A DNA stretch of 6,900 nt from an uncultured Prevotellaceae bacterium (lineage in GTDB: Bacteria > Bacteroidota > Bacteroidia > Bacteroidales > Bacteroidaceae), in assembly GCA_945787625.1 (NCBI GenBank), contig CALZJL010000068.1, positions 1-6,900 of the forward strand, read 5' to 3'. Under the pieces are notes generated by a model. It ran no database searches. It had not been told where the DNA came from and saw only the letters and a program-made list of their open reading frames with translations. A program made the position numbers and the translations under genes. Positions 6,482 to 6,900 of the stretch are shown here, piece after piece; positions within the stretch are counted from its first letter, which is position 1, and each line of letters opens with the position of its first letter.

Positions 6482-6900
6482 ATGGCACAGGAAAAGCTCA
6501 CTCCCATGATGCAGCAGTTTTATGATTTCAAGGGGAAGCACCCCGATGCCCTCTTGCTCTTCAGGTGTGGTGATTTCTACGAGACGTACGGAGAAGACGC
6601 TGTCATTGCCTCACAGATATTGGGCATCACTTTGACACGCCGCAACAATGGCGCAGGAGGCAGCGGACAGCTGGAGATGGCAGGATTTCCATACCACGCC
6701 TTAGACTCGTATCTACCCAAACTCATTAGGGCGGGACGGCGCGTGGCGATATGCGACCAGCTCGAAGACCCCAAACTAACCAAGAAACTGGTGAAGCGCG
6801 GCATCACTGAGCTCGTCACTCCAGGCATAGCCATGCAGGACAACTTGCTTTCGTACAAGGAGAACAATTTCCTCGCTGCCGTAGATTTCAGCAAGGGTAG
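6482..6900 (+). CDS. mutS: DNA mismatch repair protein MutS, N-terminal part (3' truncated by window)
   Basis: The first 139 codons are visible and the frame stays open to the window edge. The translation starts [16 protein letters not shown] and contains [17 protein letters not shown]. Its Phe32-Tyr33-Glu34 is the Phe-X-Glu motif that stacks on the mismatched base. It continues with [37 protein letters not shown] and [12 protein letters not shown], all typical of MutS domain I, and then [11 protein letters not shown] as it enters the connector domain. MutS recognises mismatches and small loops and recruits MutL; the ATPase and clamp domains lie beyond the window. The ATG is chosen because it gives the usual short leader before TPMMQQ and follows a good promoter. 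It is transcribed away from the receptor operon and is unlikely to be functionally linked to it. Confidence 0.96.
   Translation, partial: MAQEKLTPMMQQFYDFKGKHPDALLLFRCGDFYETYGEDAVIASQILGITLTRRNNGAGGSGQLEMAGFPYHALDSYLPKLIRAGRRVAICDQLEDPKLTKKLVKRGITELVTPGIAMQDNLLSYKENNFLAAVDFSKG

Overview
The window looks like chromosomal DNA of a Bacteroidota species, most probably in the order Bacteroidales. The evidence is the MutS N-terminus, a TonB-dependent receptor with a carboxypeptidase-regulatory-like N-terminal extension, a serine/acid-rich lipoprotein leader, A-rich start regions without Shine-Dalgarno sequences, and promoter elements of the Bacteroidetes type (TTTG / TAnnTTTG). I do not name a genus.

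Layout. Positions 1-962 (+) hold the 3' part of a chorismatase-like gene (FkbO/Hyg5/XanB2 family, YjgF-like C-terminal domain). Its start lies outside the window, and its codon use is extremely C-ending, unlike everything else here. Positions 963-1310 are non-coding and lie between two convergent genes. They carry a set of 22-bp direct repeats with associated palindromes (999-1089), a weak hairpin region, and a terminator (1218-1250) that serves the minus strand. Positions 1311-6320 (-) form an apparent three-gene operon, transcribed right to left: a TonB-dependent outer-membrane receptor, a right-handed beta-helix lipoprotein, and a secreted purple-acid-phosphatase-like metallophosphoesterase. 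Positions 6321-6481 are a divergent promoter region. Positions 6482-6900 (+) are the 5' part of mutS, which runs off the window.

The operon reads as a nutrient-acquisition unit without a SusD-type partner. The phosphatase would release phosphate (or a dephosphorylated product) from an organic phosphate outside the inner membrane, the lipoprotein would act at the outer membrane, and the receptor would import the ligand with TonB energy. The receptor promoter has a good -7 element but no -33 element. Where the -33 should be there are hexamers GTAACA/TTAACA at exact 11-bp phase, which resemble PhoP/PhoB-type direct repeats. This would fit activation by phosphate limitation, but it is inference from sequence pattern and gene content only.

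The most notable items are the Pho-box-like array, the SusD-free receptor/beta-helix/phosphatase operon, the phosphatase with a shifted tyrosine in its second metal motif, the compositional island over the chorismatase-like gene, and the repeat cluster directly behind it.
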